Shown piece by piece: positions 60,908 through 64,000 of a stretch of DNA of 64,000 nucleotides (its first letter is position 1; every line of letters begins with the position of its first letter). Under the pieces are notes generated by a model. The model saw nothing but the letters and a program-made list of their open reading frames with translations, was not told the origin of the DNA and ran no database searches. Both the position numbers and the translations under genes were made by a program. The stretch lies in contig JAKSZT010054581.1 in the NCBI GenBank assembly GCA_026826555.1, positions 1,022,902 through 1,086,901 of the forward strand, given 5' to 3'. Origin of the DNA: Tolypeutes matacus (taxonomy: Eukaryota > Chordata > Mammalia > Cingulata > Chlamyphoridae).

Positions 60908-61359
60908 TGTGATGGTTAGGCTAATGTGTCAACTTGGCCAGGTAGGTGTGTCCAGGTGTTTGTTCCAGCAAGCACTGGGCTAATTGTAATACGGGAGCAT
61001 TTGTGGACTTCGATCACCAGTGAGTTTACTGCGTGGATGGCTGATTATATCTGCATCAATCAGGGAGATTGCATTATCGATGGGTGGTGCTTTTATCCAA
61101 TCAGTTGAATGACTTAAGAGTGGAGGTGATTTCAACATTCAGAGAGAATTTCCCAGCTCGTCATTGGACAGGCAACTTCTCCCAGAGACTCATCAACGAC
61201 CTTTCATCGGGCTTTCATCGGAGCCCCTGGTTTGCAGCTTGCCTGAGGAACCTGGACTTGTGAGTCCCCACAGTCGCGTGAGAGACTCTTTTAGAGTTCC
61301 ATATTATTCACAGATATCTCCTGCTGATTCTGTTTCCCGAGAGAACCCTGACTAATACA
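60908..61359 (+). mobile_element. 3' LTR of the ERV-L provirus
   Basis: 452 bp, same termini as the 5' LTR and six substitutions from it with no indel. The CCAAT box is retained (61,097-61,101). It is followed by ACATT (61,360-61,364), the right copy of the target duplication. Confidence 0.97.
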
Positions 61360-64000
61360 ACATTATACATCCCTATTTTTCCTTAGAATTGAATTATCTT
61401 CTTGCCATTGCTGCAAAATATTACCATATTACTGTTAACTATGATCCATAAGTTGCATTAGTTGTAATTTTTCTGATTATCATCATGTTCTTAACACTTT
61501 ATAGAAAAACATTCTTATATTTATACTATTAGCCACAGTCTTCATCTACCACCAAAATCATTATGTTATAAATTTCCTAGATTATTCTTTAGTTTTTTTC
61601 AATTGACATTGACTACTCCTTTCAGCCACAAACATATTTATAAATCAGCAGTATTAGTTATACTCACATAATGTGTTACTATCAATATTCATTTCCAATC
61701 TTTTACAATTAATCTTATTAATAATGCTACATTAAGCATAAGCTTAATTAACCTTATTAATAATGCTACATCAAGCATCAGCTCCCATGTTTAACCCACA
61801 TTCTATTTCCTAGTAAATTATACTCTAGACTTTACCTCTGTGAGTTTACTCATCATATTTAGTTCATATTAGTGACACAACACAAAATTTGTCCTTTTAT
61901 GTCTGGCTTATTTCACTCAAAATTATAAATTCTAGGTTCATCAATGTTGTCATCCAATTTCATTTCTTCTTACAGTTGAATAGTATCCCACTGTATATAG
62001 AGACCACATTTTGCTTATCCATTCTTTGACTGATGGAAACTTGGTCTGGTTCCATATTTTAACAATAGTGAATAATTCTGCTATGAACATTGGTGTGCAA
62101 ATGTCAGTTTGCATCCTTGCCTTCAGTTTTTCTAATTATAATCCTAATATTGGTATTACTGGATCACACCACATTTCTATATTAGCTTCTTGAGGTACTG
62201 TCAAACTGTCTTCCACAGAGGCTGCACCATTCTACATTCCCACCAACAATGAAAAAGTGTTCCTGTTTCTCCACATCCTTTCCAGCACATGTAGTTTTCT
62301 GTCTTTAAAAAAACTAATGGCCATTCTATATGCTGTGAAATTGTATCTGATGGTAGTTTTGATCTACATTTTCCTAATCTCTACTGATGAACATTTTTTT
62401 CTGGTGCTTTTTTAGCATTTGTTTCCTGTTTGGATAAATGTCTATTCAAGTATTTTGTGCATCTTTTAATTGCATGGATTGCTTTTTATGATCTCTTTAT
62501 ATTAAATCTATATCAAACCCTTATTGGAGATGTGGTTTCCAAATATTTTCTTAACTTAGGTAAGCTGCCTTTTTACTTTCTTGACAAAGTATTTTGAAGA
62601 ATAAATTTGTTTTAATTTTGAGGAGGTCCCATTTATCTATTTTTTTCTTTTGTTGCTTATGCTAAGGGTGTAAGTTTTAAGAAACTACTGCCTAAAACAA
62701 GATATTGAAGATGATTCCCTACATTTTCTTCTAGGAGTTTTATAGTTGTATCTTTTGTATTTATGTCCTTCATACACTTTTAGTCCATTTTGATATAAGG
62801 TGTGAAATAAGTGTCCTCTTTCTTTCTTTTTGGATATGAATATACAGTTGTCCCAGCACCATTTATTGAATAGACTGCTCTGACCCAGTTGGGAGGACTT
62901 GACAGCCTTGTCAAAATCACATAAACTTAGATGTGATGGTCTATTTCTGAGTTCTTTATTCAGCTCCTTTGGGCAATCTGTCAACCTTTATCCCAGTTCC
63001 ATGCTGTTTTTCCACTGTAGCTAAGCAATATGTTTTAAAGTCAGGAAGTGAGAAACCTCCAACTTATTCTTTTTAAAATATATATTTGTAGACCCTTACC
63101 CTTCTAAATAAATTTGATAACTGGCTTTTCCATTTCTGCAAATAAAAAAGGCTGTTGTTAATTTTATTGGTATTGCATTGAATCTATAAATCAATTTAGG
63201 TAGAATTAACATTTTAACAATAGTGTTCCTGTTCATAAACATGAAATGCCCTTCTATTTATTTAAATCTACTCTGGATTCTTTCAGCAGTGTTTGCAGTT
63301 TTCTGAATACAGGTCCTTTATGCCCTTGGTTAAGATTATCCTAAATATTTAATTATTTAGTCACTATTACAAATGGAAATTTTTTCCTGATTTCTTCCTC
63401 AGATTGCTCATCAGTAGTGTATAGAAATGCTATTAATTTTTGCATATTAATCTTGTACCCTGCCACTTTGCTGAACTTGTCTGTTAGTTCCAGTTGCTTT
63501 GCTGTGGATTTTATAGGATTTTCTAGATAGAGGATTATATCATCAATGAATAGTGAAAGTTTTACTTCCTGTCCCATTTGAGTGCCTTTTATTTCTTTAT
63601 CTAGCATAATTACTCTATTTAGAACTTCCAGCACAACATTGAATAAGAGTGGTGATAGTGGGCATTCTTGTCTTGTTCTTGATCTCAATGGAAAATCTTT
63701 CATTCTTTCACCATTGAGTACAATGCTACCTCTGTGTTTTTCATATATACACTTTCCCATGTTGAGAAAGCTTCCTTCTATTCCCATCTTTTGGATTGTA
63801 TTTATTGAGAACAAATGCTGTATTTTGTAAAATGCCTTTTCTGCATCAATCAAGATGATAATGTGATTTTTCTTCCTCAATTTATTAATGTCATTTTTTA
63901 CACTAATTGATTTTATTGTGTGGAACAACCCTGGCATAATTGGGATAAAATCCACTTGATTGTGGTCTATGATTCTTCTAAGGTTCTTTTGGATTTGATT
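61360..64000 (-). mobile_element. L1F, antisense L1: 3' UTR and ORF2, running off the window
   Basis: Minus strand: 3' UTR (61,365 to about 61,870), then the ORF2 C-terminus and reverse transcriptase up to the right edge. The reverse-transcriptase part has a 200-codon open piece (63,353-63,955) with 'RTRQECPLSPLLFNVVLEVL' and FIDD in place of FADD. A second open piece lies at 62,685-62,984. Stops between them show decay. Its 3' terminus is at 54,084, left of the provirus. Confidence 0.85.

Larger units (their letters stand above)
54555..61359 (+). mobile_element. ERV-L (class III) endogenous retrovirus, complete provirus without env
   Basis: 6,805 bp: 5' LTR, Leu-tRNA primer site, gag, protease, reverse transcriptase, RNase H, integrase, dUTPase, a 336-bp noncoding tail and 3' LTR. 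The dUTPase after integrase, lack of env, MLT2-like LTR sequence and tRNA-Leu primer together identify the ERV-L class. The LTR pair differs at six of 452 positions, so insertion is recent or the LTRs were homogenised. Coding breaks are two TGA and one TAA stops and one frameshift in pol; gag is open. It is inserted in the antisense L1F 3' UTR with ACATT duplicated. Confidence 0.97.

Overview
The window looks like AT-rich intergenic DNA from a xenarthran mammal (armadillo, sloth or anteater lineage). Two copies of a tRNA-Ala-derived SINE that I recognise as the DAS type (about 40,915 on + and 35,590 on -), several L1 families and abundant ERV-L-class LTRs support this. I cannot tell which xenarthran it is. 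I see no host protein-coding gene, rRNA, functional tRNA or CRISPR array. Nearly every open frame is a broken retrotransposon gene or a shadow of one.

Layout. 1-5,140: L1 3' ends and an antisense L1 carrying a solo LTR with a 5-bp target duplication. 3,544-19,165: a nest of LINEs. An old L1 ORF2 (halves at 3,544-4,042 and 18,717-19,165) was split by an antisense L1 (L1B). L1B was in turn split by a sense L1 (L1A, 5,142-15,210) with tandem promoter monomers, decayed ORF1 and ORF2 and an apparent 3-kb 3' UTR. 19,166-37,400: mostly unassigned DNA with ERV-L pieces (gag plus 5' LTR twice, pol once, all on -), a 5'-truncated L1 with target duplication, L1C, L2 and older L1 fragments. 37,400-43,920: an orphan internal L1 ORF2 piece, then a diverged tandem duplication of a 2-3 kb segment carrying L2 and MIR relics. 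43,921-54,083: another long L1 3' UTR with an internal 624-bp duplication, antisense L1G, and a nearly full-length sense L1 (L1E). 54,084-64,000: antisense L1F, interrupted by a complete ERV-L provirus.

The most notable object is that provirus (54,555-61,359). It has paired 452-bp LTRs differing at only six positions, a 5-bp target duplication, a Leu-tRNA primer site, an open gag of about 656 codons, protease, reverse transcriptase, RNase H, integrase and a dUTPase after integrase, and no env. Pol is broken by three in-frame stops and one frameshift. It appears to be a recent insertion of a retrovirus class that is mostly ancient in other mammals.

The elements do not form a pathway; the window is a record of retrotransposition. 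Order of events can be read from nesting: old L1, then L1B, then L1A on the left; on the right L1E, then L1F, then the ERV-L provirus.
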